Positions 44,719 through 53,632 of a stretch of DNA of 64,000 nt are shown here, one piece after another. The stretch comes from Chryseobacterium sp. ISL-6. Lineage in GTDB: Bacteria; Bacteroidota; Bacteroidia; Flavobacteriales; Weeksellaceae. Positions within the stretch are counted from its first letter, which is position 1. Each line of letters begins with the position of its first letter. The stretch is taken from the NCBI RefSeq assembly GCF_018613715.1, contig NZ_JAGGPT010000010.1, positions 496,001 through 560,000 of the forward strand. Reading direction: 5' to 3'. A program made the translations under genes and the position numbers. The notes below the pieces were generated by a model. That model saw only the letters and a program-made list of their open reading frames with translations. It ran no database searches and was not told the origin of the DNA.

Positions 44719-45960
44719 ATGAAAAAAACTATACATAATATCTTCATTATATTACTGCTGAATATTTCAACATCACTCTTTTCCCAAACAGATAATGTTC
44801 TTTTTATTGGTAATAGTATTACCTATTTTAATGATATGCCGGAACTCTTTAAAAGCATCTCCATTTCAAAAGGAAAAAACGTTGACGTTACTTCTCACAC
44901 TGTTGGAGGAGCCGGATTCCTAAATCATGTGAACGATGCAGCACTATTTCAAAAAATAAGATCTAAAAACTATAAATATGTAGTTATGCAACCAGGAACA
45001 GGTGAGTCTGCAGGGGTAAGCAATCCCGTAATTTTAACCGCAGAACGTGGTAGAATAATACGGGATTCCATCAAAAAATACAGTCCATGTTCTAAAATTT
45101 TCCTGTATGAAATACCGTATGGAGTTCCAGCTCAAAATGATTATGCCACTTATTTCGCTTATCAAAAGATCATTAAGGATTCTATCACTAAGATGTCCAA
45201 TCTTATGCAGGTGGAAATGATCCCAGCCGGAGAAGCAGCAAGAGCTCACTATACAGTAACACAAGATCTCGCATTACATGGTTCTTATAATGATATACAT
45301 CCAGGATTGCAGGGAAGCTATCTCGTGGCATCAACAATATATGCCACAATCTTCCAAACCTCTGTTTTTCCATCTACTTTTTATGGAGGCCTTGCCCAGG
45401 ATAAAGCAGAGTACTATCAACAAATTGCAGGTAATACATTTTTAAATAATCCTGCACAATGGAATACCAATATCTTTCATCTGAATGCTAATTTTTTAGT
45501 CACAGGTTCAGGTCAAAATATAGATCTCCAGAATCAATCAACCAATTACAGTAGTGTGAACTGGAATTTTGGTGATGGAACAGTTTCTACAGCCACGAAC
45601 CCTACTCATCATTATTCATCCCCGGGAATTTATACAATTACACTTACCGTTAATAAAAATTTGTGTTCCGAAACCATATCAAAACAAGTTGATACTAATT
45701 TATTATCGGTCACCGAAAATAAAACCTCAAAATTCGAATTGTACCCAAATCCTGTCGAAAATACAGCATTTATAAAAACAACAAAACCTATTAAGGAAAT
45801 TACGGTATATAGTATGGACGGAAGAAAAATCCGGACATTTCCTGATCTTAATATAATGAATGGAAAAATTGATTTCTCAATTCTTACCAAAGGAGTTTAC
45901 ATTCTAAGCATTCAATATAAAGATGGTGGCTCTGAAAGTATCAAATTAATTAAAAAATAA
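44719..45960 (+). CDS. Secreted SGNH/GDSL hydrolase with PKD and T9SS sorting domains
   Basis: A 413-residue exported hydrolase. It has a signal peptide (STSLFSQ), an SGNH block I (LFIGNSITYFNDMPELF) and a late catalytic Asp-His pair (NDIHPGLQGSYLVASTIYA). Around residue 270 a PKD-type domain occurs (VNWNFGDGTVSTATNPTHHY). The C-terminus is a type A T9SS domain (FELYPNPVENTAFIKT ... KLIKK). It may act on acyl or acetyl esters of carbohydrates; the substrate is unknown. A terminator follows at 45989-46013. Confidence 0.88.
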   Translation: MKKTIHNIFIILLLNISTSLFSQTDNVLFIGNSITYFNDMPELFKSISISKGKNVDVTSHTVGGAGFLNHVNDAALFQKIRSKNYKYVVMQPGTGESAGVSNPVILTAERGRIIRDSIKKYSPCSKIFLYEIPYGVPAQNDYATYFAYQKIIKDSITKMSNLMQVEMIPAGEAARAHYTVTQDLALHGSYNDIHPGLQGSYLVASTIYATIFQTSVFPSTFYGGLAQDKAEYYQQIAGNTFLNNPAQWNTNIFHLNANFLVTGSGQNIDLQNQSTNYSSVNWNFGDGTVSTATNPTHHYSSPGIYTITLTVNKNLCSETISKQVDTNLLSVTENKTSKFELYPNPVENTAFIKTTKPIKEITVYSMDGRKIRTFPDLNIMNGKIDFSILTKGVYILSIQYKDGGSESIKLIKK

Positions 45961-45988
45961 AATCATTCCATGGTTCGTCAATTTCCCA

Positions 45989-46013
45989 AACTCTCCAATT
46001 CCGGAGAGTTTTT
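45989..46013 (+). terminator. Terminator of the SGNH hydrolase gene
   Basis: The stem AACTCTCC / GGAGAGTT with a six-base loop is followed by a T run, 29 bases after the stop. Confidence 0.8.
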
Positions 46014-46109
46014 ATTTTGCTACTATAGTAAACATCTCATAAATCATACAATACTCTGGCACTTTTGTCATGATCATTTTTGATTCTATTTCACTGCTAA
46101 TTTAAACTC

Positions 46110-46149
46110 AAAAAAAAAAAAAATAAGCTCTCATTTCTGAGAGCTTATT
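46110..46149 (-). terminator. Terminator of the large adhesin-like gene
   Basis: The perfect stem AATAAGCTCTCA / TGAGAGCTTATT is preceded on the plus strand by a run of 13 or more A. On the minus strand this is a strong U-tract, 23 bases past the stop. Confidence 0.85.
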
Positions 46150-46171
46150 CTATTTAATAATTATATCAATA

Positions 46172-49100
46172 TTATTCTTTGATAAATTTCTTTTGAGCAC
46201 TGCCCTGAACATCTTCGATGTCTATTACATATACTCCATTTATCAATCTGCTTACATCAACTTTATTATTTAAAATAATTCCGCTGGTGATAAGCTGACC
46301 CGCCGCACTGTATATTTTATAATTAGCTCTTTTGCTAATATTTTTCACATTCAGTATAGAGCTAACCGGGTTAGGGAAAATAAGAATTTCCGTTTGATTA
46401 GTTGCATTAGCCACTGGATTTTTAGAAATTCTTACTGTGTAATCTTCAACTTCTCCATTATCAAAACCTGTACAGTTTACAGGAATACCATCTCTTTGCA
46501 TTGCTACTCTCATGACAACATATTTATAATCTGTCATACTGATAAATGCATCGGTTGGTACACTGAATGTTCCTTTAATAGGCGTTGTTGTATTGGGTGA
46601 AGAAACAAGGATTCTTTCGTCTATATCAAAAGTTCCGTTTCTATTGAAGTCAATCCATACTGCAATCCCTTCATTATATGTATTTCCAAGCCATGATTTC
46701 TCAATAGAGATCTCATTTCCTGTAGAACCCTGAATCAATTCTATAAATGTAGCAGGAGTCGCAGTAAAATCTGAATATACTGTAGCATTGGAAGAATTCT
46801 CCATGGTAGGTTTACCATTTGGTTTCACGGTAACCTTTGAAATAAATTCAGATGCTGAACTTCCTGACTGCATTTGACAATAGATCACGGTAGGAGTAGT
46901 GAAATAGTAAGGAAGTGTATAGCTTCCAGGTGCGCTTCCACAAATATTAGCAACCTCCATTTCATACTTTGTTAATTCCAATAATCCTGTAATCGTGTAT
47001 GTATTAGTTGGTGCAGATACATATGTCCAACTCGGAATACCTACTTTTCTATATCTTAAAGTATAAGTACTACCTGGGAAAGAGTCCCAGATCACAACAG
47101 CACTTGTAGGAGTTAAGTTAGTTATCGTTAATCCCGGAGGAGGTAGATCACACGTTCTCTCTGTAGTAAATACTGCTGGAGATGACCAGGCATTGTAAGT
47201 AGTTTCATTATCGCATTTATTAGCGATCTGAACTTCGTAAGTGGTATAAACACTTAAACCCGTTAGTGGATAGGTGTTAGTTGGTGCTAATGGCAGAATA
47301 ATATCAGCACTCCATCCTGTGTTACCACTACCCACTATTCTGTATCTCATTTTATAAGATGAGCTAACAGCAAGTGGTCCCCATGTAATCAATGCTGAAG
47401 TTGTAGTAATATTACTTACTGTAACATTCGGAGGTGTAGGATCACATTTTGTTGTAAACTCATTATGTGAATAAGTACCAGGAATGCTGTTACAAACTGC
47501 AGCCACTTCTACCTCATACAAAGTTGCAGGTAATAAACCTTGCAAGTTATATGAATTGTTTGTTGCTGGCGTTGCAACTGCTGGCACAGCTACAGATGTC
47601 CAGGCACCACCTGAACCAACAGGTCTGTATCTTACAAGATACGAAGCTCCACCAGTATCTTGTGGCCATGTTACCGTTGCCGTATTATGAGTAATTCCAC
47701 TTACTGCCACCACCGGTGTTGTAGTACTACAAATTAATAATTTTATGTTATCCACGGCTGCCGGAGGCTGATTACCTCCACTGCCATCATTTTTCCATTC
47801 GAACACCAAACGCATCGTTGTTCCTGCAAAGCTACTGATGTTTAAAGTCGAGTTAAGATACGACTGCCAGGTAGCTTGTTGGTTATAGTTGTTTCCTAAC
47901 TGAATTCTTCCCGGACCTGCAGCGATAAGAGTTCCTGCTGTAGGCATGAAAGATGTTGGTACCAGCCAAACTCGTAAAAAATCAAAAGTACTTTCACCAT
48001 CTGCTTTCCAATCAAAAGATAAAGTAGCAATGGAAGCTCCTGCTGGAACTAATATATCTCTATATGCCTGAACTATACTTGTTGAACCCGTTGCATAGGC
48101 ATTCGTAGTTCCATTGGTATTTGAAATATAAATGGAATTGGCAGTGTTTCCTGTCGCAGCTCCATAAAACCATTTGTTTACCTGAGTTCCATTTACAAAT
48201 CCAAAGTCATTATTTGTAGAGAAATTTTGATTATATGGAATTGTTGCTGGTATCTGTGTTGTGCTAAAACTTGGACCAGGGATCCAGAAACTACTGTCAC
48301 TTGAGCTACAAACAGATTTCACCCACCAGTAATAAGTCGTATTTGGTGTTAAAGTAGTTAAGTTTACTGATGTTGTAGCACTCGTTCCTGTTGGTGGTGT
48401 ACCTGCTACAGGAGGAGTATTCGTTGTTGTAAGATAATATGCATATCCGTTAGCTGGTGCTGGAGTCGGTGCTGTCCAGCTTAATGTAGCTGCTGTCGCC
48501 GTTACTCCATTTACCACCATCGCTGATGGAACAATACATGTAGGAATGGATAAGTTGATATTATCTACAGCTGCAGGAGGTTGAGTTCCCCCACTTCCGT
48601 CATTTGTCCATTCGAACACCAAACGCATTGTTGTGCCTGCAAAACTGCTTAAATTTAAATTCGTATTAAAATAAGTCTGCCAGCTTGTTTGCTGATTGTA
48701 ATTAGCTCCTACCTGAATTCTTCCTGCGCCAGCAGTAATCTGAGTTCCTGCAACAGGCATAAAAGATGATGGCACCAACCATACTCTTAAGAAATCCCAA
48801 GTACTTTCTCCATCACCTTTCCAGTCGAATGAGAAAGTAGTAGCTGTAGTCCCAGCTGGAATAATAATATCTCTATAAGCATGAACATAACTATTTGAAC
48901 CTGTATTATATCCATTGGTAACCCCGTTATCATTCGATATATAAATTGAATTTGCGGGATTTCCGGTAGCAGGACCATAAGCCCATTTATTAGGCTGAGT
49001 TCCACTGGTAAATCCTAAATCATTACCTGTAGAAAAGTTCTGGCTATATGGAAGTGTTGCCGGTATTTGTGTTGTTGTAAAATTTGCACCCGTAACCCAT

Positions 49101-49942
49101 AAACTACTATCCGTTGGACTACATACAGATTTCACCCACCAGTAATAAGTCGTATTTGGTGCAAGCGTAGTTATATTCACAGATGTTGCAGTTGTAGTTC
49201 CTGTAGGCGTTGTCCCTGCAACAGGAGGAGTATTTGTTGTACTAATGTAATACGCGTATCCGTTAGCTGGTACTGGTGTTGGAGCCGTCCATGCTAATGT
49301 AGCTGAATTGGAAGTTACCACAGATACAGGCGATGCAGTAGGTACAAGACATGTAGGAATTGATAAATTGATATTATCAATTGCTACTGGAGGTTGTGTT
49401 CCTGCACTGGTGTCATTTCTCCATTCAAATACCAAACGCATTGTATTACCTGCAAAGCTGCTAACATTCAGAGTCGTATTAAGATATGATTGCCAGGTAG
49501 ACTGTTGATTAAACTGACCCACCTGAATCCTACCAGCTCCAGCAGCAATTTGATTTCCGACTGTAGGAGTAAAAGTAGCAGGAACAAGCCAAACTCTTAA
49601 ATAATCCCAAGTGCTTTCTCCAGCTGCCTTCCAGTCAAATGCAAATGTAGCAATGGTTGATCCTGCTGGAATAGCAATATCTCTATAAGCCTGAACTGTA
49701 CTCTCATTACTGACGTCATAAGCATTCGCCGTACCACCATTATTTGAAATATAAATGGAATTGGCCGCATTACCTGTTGCTGAGCCGTATTCCCATTTAT
49801 TTGGTTGACTTCCATTTAACAGTGTGAAATCATTTGCCGTAGAAAAATCCTGAACATACGGCAATGTTGCGGGTGCCTGTGCATACAGGCCCACATTGAT
49901 CAAACACAGAAGAAGTATTAAAAAAATAGAAAATCTCTTCAT
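46172..49942 (-). CDS. Large secreted multidomain protein with tandem repeats and T9SS sorting domain
   Basis: A 1256-residue surface or secreted protein. After a signal peptide (NVGLYAQ) come two complete tandem units of 270 residues (24-293 and 294-563). Each has a jelly-roll domain (PATLPYxQxFSTxND ... AxDNINLSIPTC) and a fibronectin type III domain (TLAWTAPTP, TTYYWWVKSVC). A third jelly-roll copy follows (564-738), then three different Fn3 domains (740-1010). A GEVED domain (AVWIDFNRNGTFDIDER ... GEVEDYTV) and a T9SS type A tail (LIFPNPVSSILNVKN) close it. No catalytic motif is seen. Carbohydrate or surface binding is the likely role. Confidence 0.88.
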   Translation of the reverse strand: MKRFSIFLILLLCLINVGLYAQAPATLPYVQDFSTANDFTLLNGSQPNKWEYGSATGNAANSIYISNNGGTANAYDVSNESTVQAYRDIAIPAGSTIATFAFDWKAAGESTWDYLRVWLVPATFTPTVGNQIAAGAGRIQVGQFNQQSTWQSYLNTTLNVSSFAGNTMRLVFEWRNDTSAGTQPPVAIDNINLSIPTCLVPTASPVSVVTSNSATLAWTAPTPVPANGYAYYISTTNTPPVAGTTPTGTTTATSVNITTLAPNTTYYWWVKSVCSPTDSSLWVTGANFTTTQIPATLPYSQNFSTGNDLGFTSGTQPNKWAYGPATGNPANSIYISNDNGVTNGYNTGSNSYVHAYRDIIIPAGTTATTFSFDWKGDGESTWDFLRVWLVPSSFMPVAGTQITAGAGRIQVGANYNQQTSWQTYFNTNLNLSSFAGTTMRLVFEWTNDGSGGTQPPAAVDNINLSIPTCIVPSAMVVNGVTATAATLSWTAPTPAPANGYAYYLTTTNTPPVAGTPPTGTSATTSVNLTTLTPNTTYYWWVKSVCSSSDSSFWIPGPSFSTTQIPATIPYNQNFSTNNDFGFVNGTQVNKWFYGAATGNTANSIYISNTNGTTNAYATGSTSIVQAYRDILVPAGASIATLSFDWKADGESTFDFLRVWLVPTSFMPTAGTLIAAGPGRIQLGNNYNQQATWQSYLNSTLNISSFAGTTMRLVFEWKNDGSGGNQPPAAVDNIKLLICSTTTPVVAVSGITHNTATVTWPQDTGGASYLVRYRPVGSGGAWTSVAVPAVATPATNNSYNLQGLLPATLYEVEVAAVCNSIPGTYSHNEFTTKCDPTPPNVTVSNITTTSALITWGPLAVSSSYKMRYRIVGSGNTGWSADIILPLAPTNTYPLTGLSVYTTYEVQIANKCDNETTYNAWSSPAVFTTERTCDLPPPGLTITNLTPTSAVVIWDSFPGSTYTLRYRKVGIPSWTYVSAPTNTYTITGLLELTKYEMEVANICGSAPGSYTLPYYFTTPTVIYCQMQSGSSASEFISKVTVKPNGKPTMENSSNATVYSDFTATPATFIELIQGSTGNEISIEKSWLGNTYNEGIAVWIDFNRNGTFDIDERILVSSPNTTTPIKGTFSVPTDAFISMTDYKYVVMRVAMQRDGIPVNCTGFDNGEVEDYTVRISKNPVANATNQTEILIFPNPVSSILNVKNISKRANYKIYSAAGQLITSGIILNNKVDVSRLINGVYVIDIEDVQGSAQKKFIKE
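48254..49873 (-). repeat. Two tandem coding repeats of about 810 bases in the adhesin-like gene
   Basis: Unit 1 covers 49064-49873 and unit 2 covers 48254-49063, encoding residues 24-293 and 294-563. A third, partial copy follows at about 47729-48253. The units are in frame and diverged at the DNA level. Confidence 0.8.
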
Positions 49943-50235
49943 AAGTTATCATTATTAATATTAATCCTACAAATCTAAATCGTTTTTTCATAAGATTTAG
50001 TATATAATCTAATATTTTTTGTGGGAATTTTATAAAAATAAAAGAACAGTTGATTAAAAAAAATGAGAATTCATCGGTGTATAACAGAATTCAGGAATTA
50101 AAATACAAGAAAGCATCAAATTATAACTCTAATTTAACTGCCAATATAATCTGGATTTCTATAGATATCAGAAAGCTCACATAGACTGATTAATCTAAAA
50201 CATACTTAAAATGAGGACACCATTATCACCACAAA

Positions 50236-50253
50236 CGGCCTCCAGAGAGGCCG
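50236..50253. other. Isolated GC-rich hairpin
   Basis: The stem CGGCCTC / GAGGCCG with loop CAGA is followed by an A run and a frame of only eleven codons. It may be a terminator or an RNA structure; neither is certain. Confidence 0.4.
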
Positions 50254-50272
50254 CAAAAAACACAAATGATGA

Positions 50273-50302
50273 AAAAAAATCTATTTCTAGAATCGAAATA
50301 GA
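50273..50302 (-). terminator. Terminator of the small membrane protein gene
   Basis: The stem TCTATTTC / GAAATAGA is preceded on the plus strand by eight A, which is a hairpin plus U-tract on the minus strand. It lies 20 bases after the stop of the 55-residue frame, which supports that frame as a real gene. Confidence 0.65.
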
Positions 50303-50321
50303 ATATCTTAAAATTAGAATA

Positions 50322-50489
50322 TCATCTTTTCCAATATTTCTTTGACTGTGGGAAATCAATACTATAGCACCAAAATCCCGACTTATAGCTTTTTTTTCTA
50401 AGGATCAGGTAAAATGTTATGATAATAAGCATTGATGAAAGAAATAAAATGCTTGATCCTAAAACAAATGAGTAATCATAAAGTTCCAT
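50322..50489 (-). CDS. Small single-pass membrane protein, 55 residues
   Basis: The frame starts MELYDYSFVLGSSILFLSSM and has one long hydrophobic segment (about residues 8-30), then a basic and aromatic tail (RKKSYKSGFW ... KKYWKR). This is a plausible inner-membrane microprotein with its C-terminus inside by the positive-inside rule. A hairpin with U-tract lies 20 bases downstream. I recognise no family and see no clear -7 box, so it remains a candidate. Confidence 0.45.
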   Translation of the reverse strand: MELYDYSFVLGSSILFLSSMLIIITFYLILRKKSYKSGFWCYSIDFPQSKKYWKR

Positions 50490-50833
50490 AATTATAGTTT
50501 TTCAAAATCTAAAAATAGCATTTATTTCTAAAACTAGTGAATAAAAACTGTATAAAATCCTATAATAGAACTAATTTTATAAAATATTTTTACAAATTAC
50601 CTATTCTTTCCATTTACAGGAATATATATCCGGCAGCCATAGAATTTTAATATTGATGGTACTTCTATCACTATATTATTACTGCATGAGCAGGATGCTA
50701 CAAGTAAAATAATTCTATGAAATATAAACTTTGAAAAACATCTTTTTCATATTACTGTTATCTGCTAATCAAAAATAGAGATTTTATATGAATATAATTA
50801 AAACTAATAATTAAATGAAGGTTACATTATTAA

Positions 50834-50864
50834 CAAAAAAATCCTCAGTAATACAACTGAGGAT
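50834..50864 (-). terminator. Orphan minus-strand terminator
   Basis: The stem ATCCTCAG / CTGAGGAT is preceded on the plus strand by seven A. It would end a minus-strand transcript starting within 50870-51200, where no good gene is seen, so a small RNA is possible. Confidence 0.5.
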
Positions 50865-51205
50865 CGTTGATGAATAATATTTTAGAAGACTATAAACTTT
50901 TTAATCATTAAAAGCTGATTATACCGCCGCAATTTTCATGCCTGATATATTAAAAATTAACAACTTCTGCCAGAAATTAACTTTCTTATGATTTAATTAT
51001 AAATAGTAAAAAACATATCTACCAAGAACAGAGGGTTATACCAGAGTTAATGACCTATTATCGGAAATTTTTAAAGCATTAAATCATATTTTTTGATTTC
51101 TTTTTGATTTTTTAACATTACTTAACTAAAACTTGGCTTCAAAATTGGAAATAACTATACAGCTAAAGTCGTTTTTGATTTGGCAACCTTGTAAAAATTT
51201 GATTT

Positions 51206-51757
51206 ATGAAAAATATAGTATTAACAGGTCTCTTATCAGTATTTTTAATGACAGCCTGTAAAAAAGATGATCAGGTGGCTGAAAAGTCTCTGGAACAGCA
51301 GAAAATTGAATTTCAGGCAAAACAACTTGAAATAGAAAAACAAAAATTAGCTATCGAAAAAGAAAAGATAGCCTATGAATCTCAGAAAAAAGCGGACAGT
51401 ATTGTGGAATCCAATAAAGCCAAGTCAGCTGCAAGAAATTCGGAGCCAAAAGTAATTACAAGAACCAGAACTGTATACAGAGATAGAGAATCAAATTCAA
51501 GTAATGGGTCTTATGCCAACAACGAAAGTAACTCTTCACAAGGAACCACTCAGGAAGCACCTAAGAAAAAAGGAATGAGTAAAGCTGCCAAAGGAACCAT
51601 TATTGGTACAGTTGGTGGTGCAGCAGCAGGTGCTATTATTAGCAAGAACAACAGAGGATTGGGAGCTGTAATTGGAGGTGTTGTAGGTGGAGCTACTGGT
51701 TATGCGATCGGAAGATCAGGAGATAGAAAAGATGGTAGAGTACAACCACGAAATTAA
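51206..51757 (+). CDS. Lipoprotein with coiled coil and glycine-zipper tail
   Basis: A 183-residue lipoprotein with a lipobox at Cys18 (VFLMTAC). A charged Gln/Glu/Lys-rich coiled coil spans about 25-75 and a Ser/Asn-rich linker about 80-115. The C-terminal glycine-zipper region is GTIIGTVGGAAAGAIIS, then GAVIGGVVGGATGYAIG. Glycine-zipper lipoproteins (YMGG/SlyB-like) sit in or under the outer membrane. The function is unknown. A terminator follows directly. Confidence 0.8.
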   Translation: MKNIVLTGLLSVFLMTACKKDDQVAEKSLEQQKIEFQAKQLEIEKQKLAIEKEKIAYESQKKADSIVESNKAKSAARNSEPKVITRTRTVYRDRESNSSNGSYANNESNSSQGTTQEAPKKKGMSKAAKGTIIGTVGGAAAGAIISKNNRGLGAVIGGVVGGATGYAIGRSGDRKDGRVQPRN

Positions 51758-51776
51758 TAATTATTTATAAAAGAAT

Positions 51777-51808
51777 AAAAGATTGCTTATTTTTAGGCAA
51801 TCTTTTTT
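51777..51808 (+). terminator. Terminator after the glycine-zipper lipoprotein gene
   Basis: The stem AAAGATTGC / GCAATCTTT is followed by a T run that ends exactly at the ATG of the next gene (51810). Confidence 0.8.
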
Positions 51809-51809
51809 T

Positions 51810-53441
51810 ATGATATTAACTCTGTTTTCTTCTATTATTATAATTTCGACCTTATTAGGTTTAGGAAGAATTGTGGAGTTAATTTCAGGAACATTATTTC
51901 AGGGAATATCAGGTAAAATCATATCCGGGATTTTCGCAATATCTATCATATGGACTATTCTTGCCTTTTTTATTCCGCTTAATATATATGTAGAGATATC
52001 CACCATTACAATTGGACTTTTTTTCTTTTTTAAAGACAGGCTCTACCTCGAGTTCTACCAATTCACTAAAAAAGATACACTGTTAATCATAGCCACATCG
52101 TTGATCATACTTTTTTCAGGCTCCTATTATCCTTATATATTAGATCATTTTGGATATTATGTTCCATCTATAAAATGGCTTTCTGAATATGGTCTGATTA
52201 AAGGCATATCAAATCTGGATCTGACTCTGGGACAAATGTCGGTTTGGCATATATTTCAGGCAGGATTTTCTAATTTCAGTGATCAATTTTTAAGAATTAA
52301 TGTTATTATTCTAATCGTTTATGTGCTTTATATCGTTGAAAAAAAATCGTGGATCCAATTGGTATTTGTTCCCATCATGCTTTTGTTTTCCCAGTCTCCA
52401 AGTCCTGATCTTCCCGTGATCATTTTTTCATTGATTATATTAAATGAAGTACTTACAGGTAATAATAAGACTAGTCTTTTGTTTGCATTTTCTATTTTTG
52501 TTTTTACCATAAAGCCAACAATGATATGGCTTCCGATATTCAGTTTACTTTATTCGATTGTTATCGTAAAGTCAAATTTTAAAAATCTAATACTGGGATG
52601 TTTAGTTCTTATTTTATTTTTTATTAAAAACATCTGGACATTTGGTTATCCTGTTTTTCCGGTTCCTATTGGCGATCTTGGAGTATATTGGAAGCCTAAT
52701 CCGCAATTTTTAAAAATATCTTCTCAATTCGCCGTTCAAAAAACGTATGATATGCAATACTCTTTTGAAGAAATTCAAAAGTTCTCAGCACTGGATTATG
52801 CTAAAAACTGGCTTTTCCTGAATGGAATTAAATCCAAGATCAATATTTTATTTATCCTAAGCCTCATTACGTTTATCTTATTTTCAATAAGAAAAAAGAA
52901 TACTGTCGTTTATTTAATTGCTATTTCGCTCGTTATAAAAACTATACTTGTACTTTTATTTTCTGCTCAGTACCGATTTTTTATAGATGTATTTTTTGTT
53001 GTTTTCTTTATCCTGTTTTCACATTATTTCTCCCGACAAAAATCAATAATTACATTTTATATCGTTAGCATATCTGTTATTTCTTTTTTGTCATTCCCTT
53101 TATTTATCGGCATCCATATTCCAAGTTACAAAATGGCTCAATTCATGGGAAATTTTGAAAAGAAGCAAATTTACGAACCCTCAAGATATAAGTATACAGC
53201 TTTTAACTCTTTTAAGGTTGGAAATCTCAAATTCAATGTTTCTAAAAACTACCCTTATAATTTCGGCACTCCCCTTCCCGCTATTACTCCTTATCAAATT
53301 ATTGATAATACGAAAGCTCATATCTTCCCACAGCTTATTAATAAAGACAAAATCAAGCAGGGTTTTATCTGGAAGAATATAAATACCCAGGAGAAAAAAG
53401 AAGTAAACCATATCATTAACAATACCACTCGACCTAATTAA
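51810..53441 (+). CDS. Polytopic membrane protein, possibly LIC_10190/GT-C-like
   Basis: A 543-residue integral membrane protein with about 12 hydrophobic segments and a soluble C-terminal tail of about 90 residues. The first large loop (ILDHFGYYVPSIKWLSEYG) lies where GT-C glycosyltransferases have their catalytic Asp, and later ones include SQSPSPDLPVIIF. This resembles the Bacteroidetes membrane proteins named LIC_10190, which I recall only in outline. The start at 51810 begins right after the preceding terminator's T run, so it either has its own promoter inside that hairpin region or depends on read-through. A lipid-linked sugar transfer role is inferred, not shown. Confidence 0.6.
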   Translation: MILTLFSSIIIISTLLGLGRIVELISGTLFQGISGKIISGIFAISIIWTILAFFIPLNIYVEISTITIGLFFFFKDRLYLEFYQFTKKDTLLIIATSLIILFSGSYYPYILDHFGYYVPSIKWLSEYGLIKGISNLDLTLGQMSVWHIFQAGFSNFSDQFLRINVIILIVYVLYIVEKKSWIQLVFVPIMLLFSQSPSPDLPVIIFSLIILNEVLTGNNKTSLLFAFSIFVFTIKPTMIWLPIFSLLYSIVIVKSNFKNLILGCLVLILFFIKNIWTFGYPVFPVPIGDLGVYWKPNPQFLKISSQFAVQKTYDMQYSFEEIQKFSALDYAKNWLFLNGIKSKINILFILSLITFILFSIRKKNTVVYLIAISLVIKTILVLLFSAQYRFFIDVFFVVFFILFSHYFSRQKSIITFYIVSISVISFLSFPLFIGIHIPSYKMAQFMGNFEKKQIYEPSRYKYTAFNSFKVGNLKFNVSKNYPYNFGTPLPAITPYQIIDNTKAHIFPQLINKDKIKQGFIWKNINTQEKKEVNHIINNTTRPN

Positions 53442-53620
53442 TAGGACGGCCGTTAATATTTATTTTCATTTGAAGTTTTTGAATTTAAAATTCTGGAAAA
53501 GCTGTAATTCACAATTAATTTCAACCATTCAAAAGAGAGTATGGAACTTATTATGAATATTATCATTACTTTCCATAAATAGAACAAATACAAAGGCATT
53601 ATTATATTAAGAAAAAGCCG

Positions 53621-53628
53621 TAAATTTG
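53621..53628 (+). promoter_or_regulatory. -7 box of aroC
   Basis: TAAATTTG matches TAnnTTTG, only four bases before the aroC ATG. The transcription start should fall on or beside the start codon. Confidence 0.55.
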
Positions 53629-53632
53629 TGCT

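Larger units (their letters stand above)
49943..51205. other. Intergenic region of 1.26 kb with a small gene and several hairpins
   Basis: A minus-strand -7 box for the adhesin-like gene (TAGATTTG, complement of 49970-49977) is at the left end. The rest holds one credible small membrane protein gene (50322-50489, minus) with its terminator, a GC-rich hairpin at 50236-50253 and another minus-strand terminator at 50834-50864. No other coding region is supported. Confidence 0.5.

Noticed and set aside
46172..49942. Repeated blocks considered as a CRISPR or DNA repeat array
   Set aside because: The repeats are about 810 bases, in frame within one protein, and encode domains; there are no short identical repeats with spacers.
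50258..50300. Eleven-codon frame MMKKNLFLESK after the GC-rich hairpin
   Set aside because: Too short to support, and most of it is the terminator of the small membrane protein gene on the other strand.
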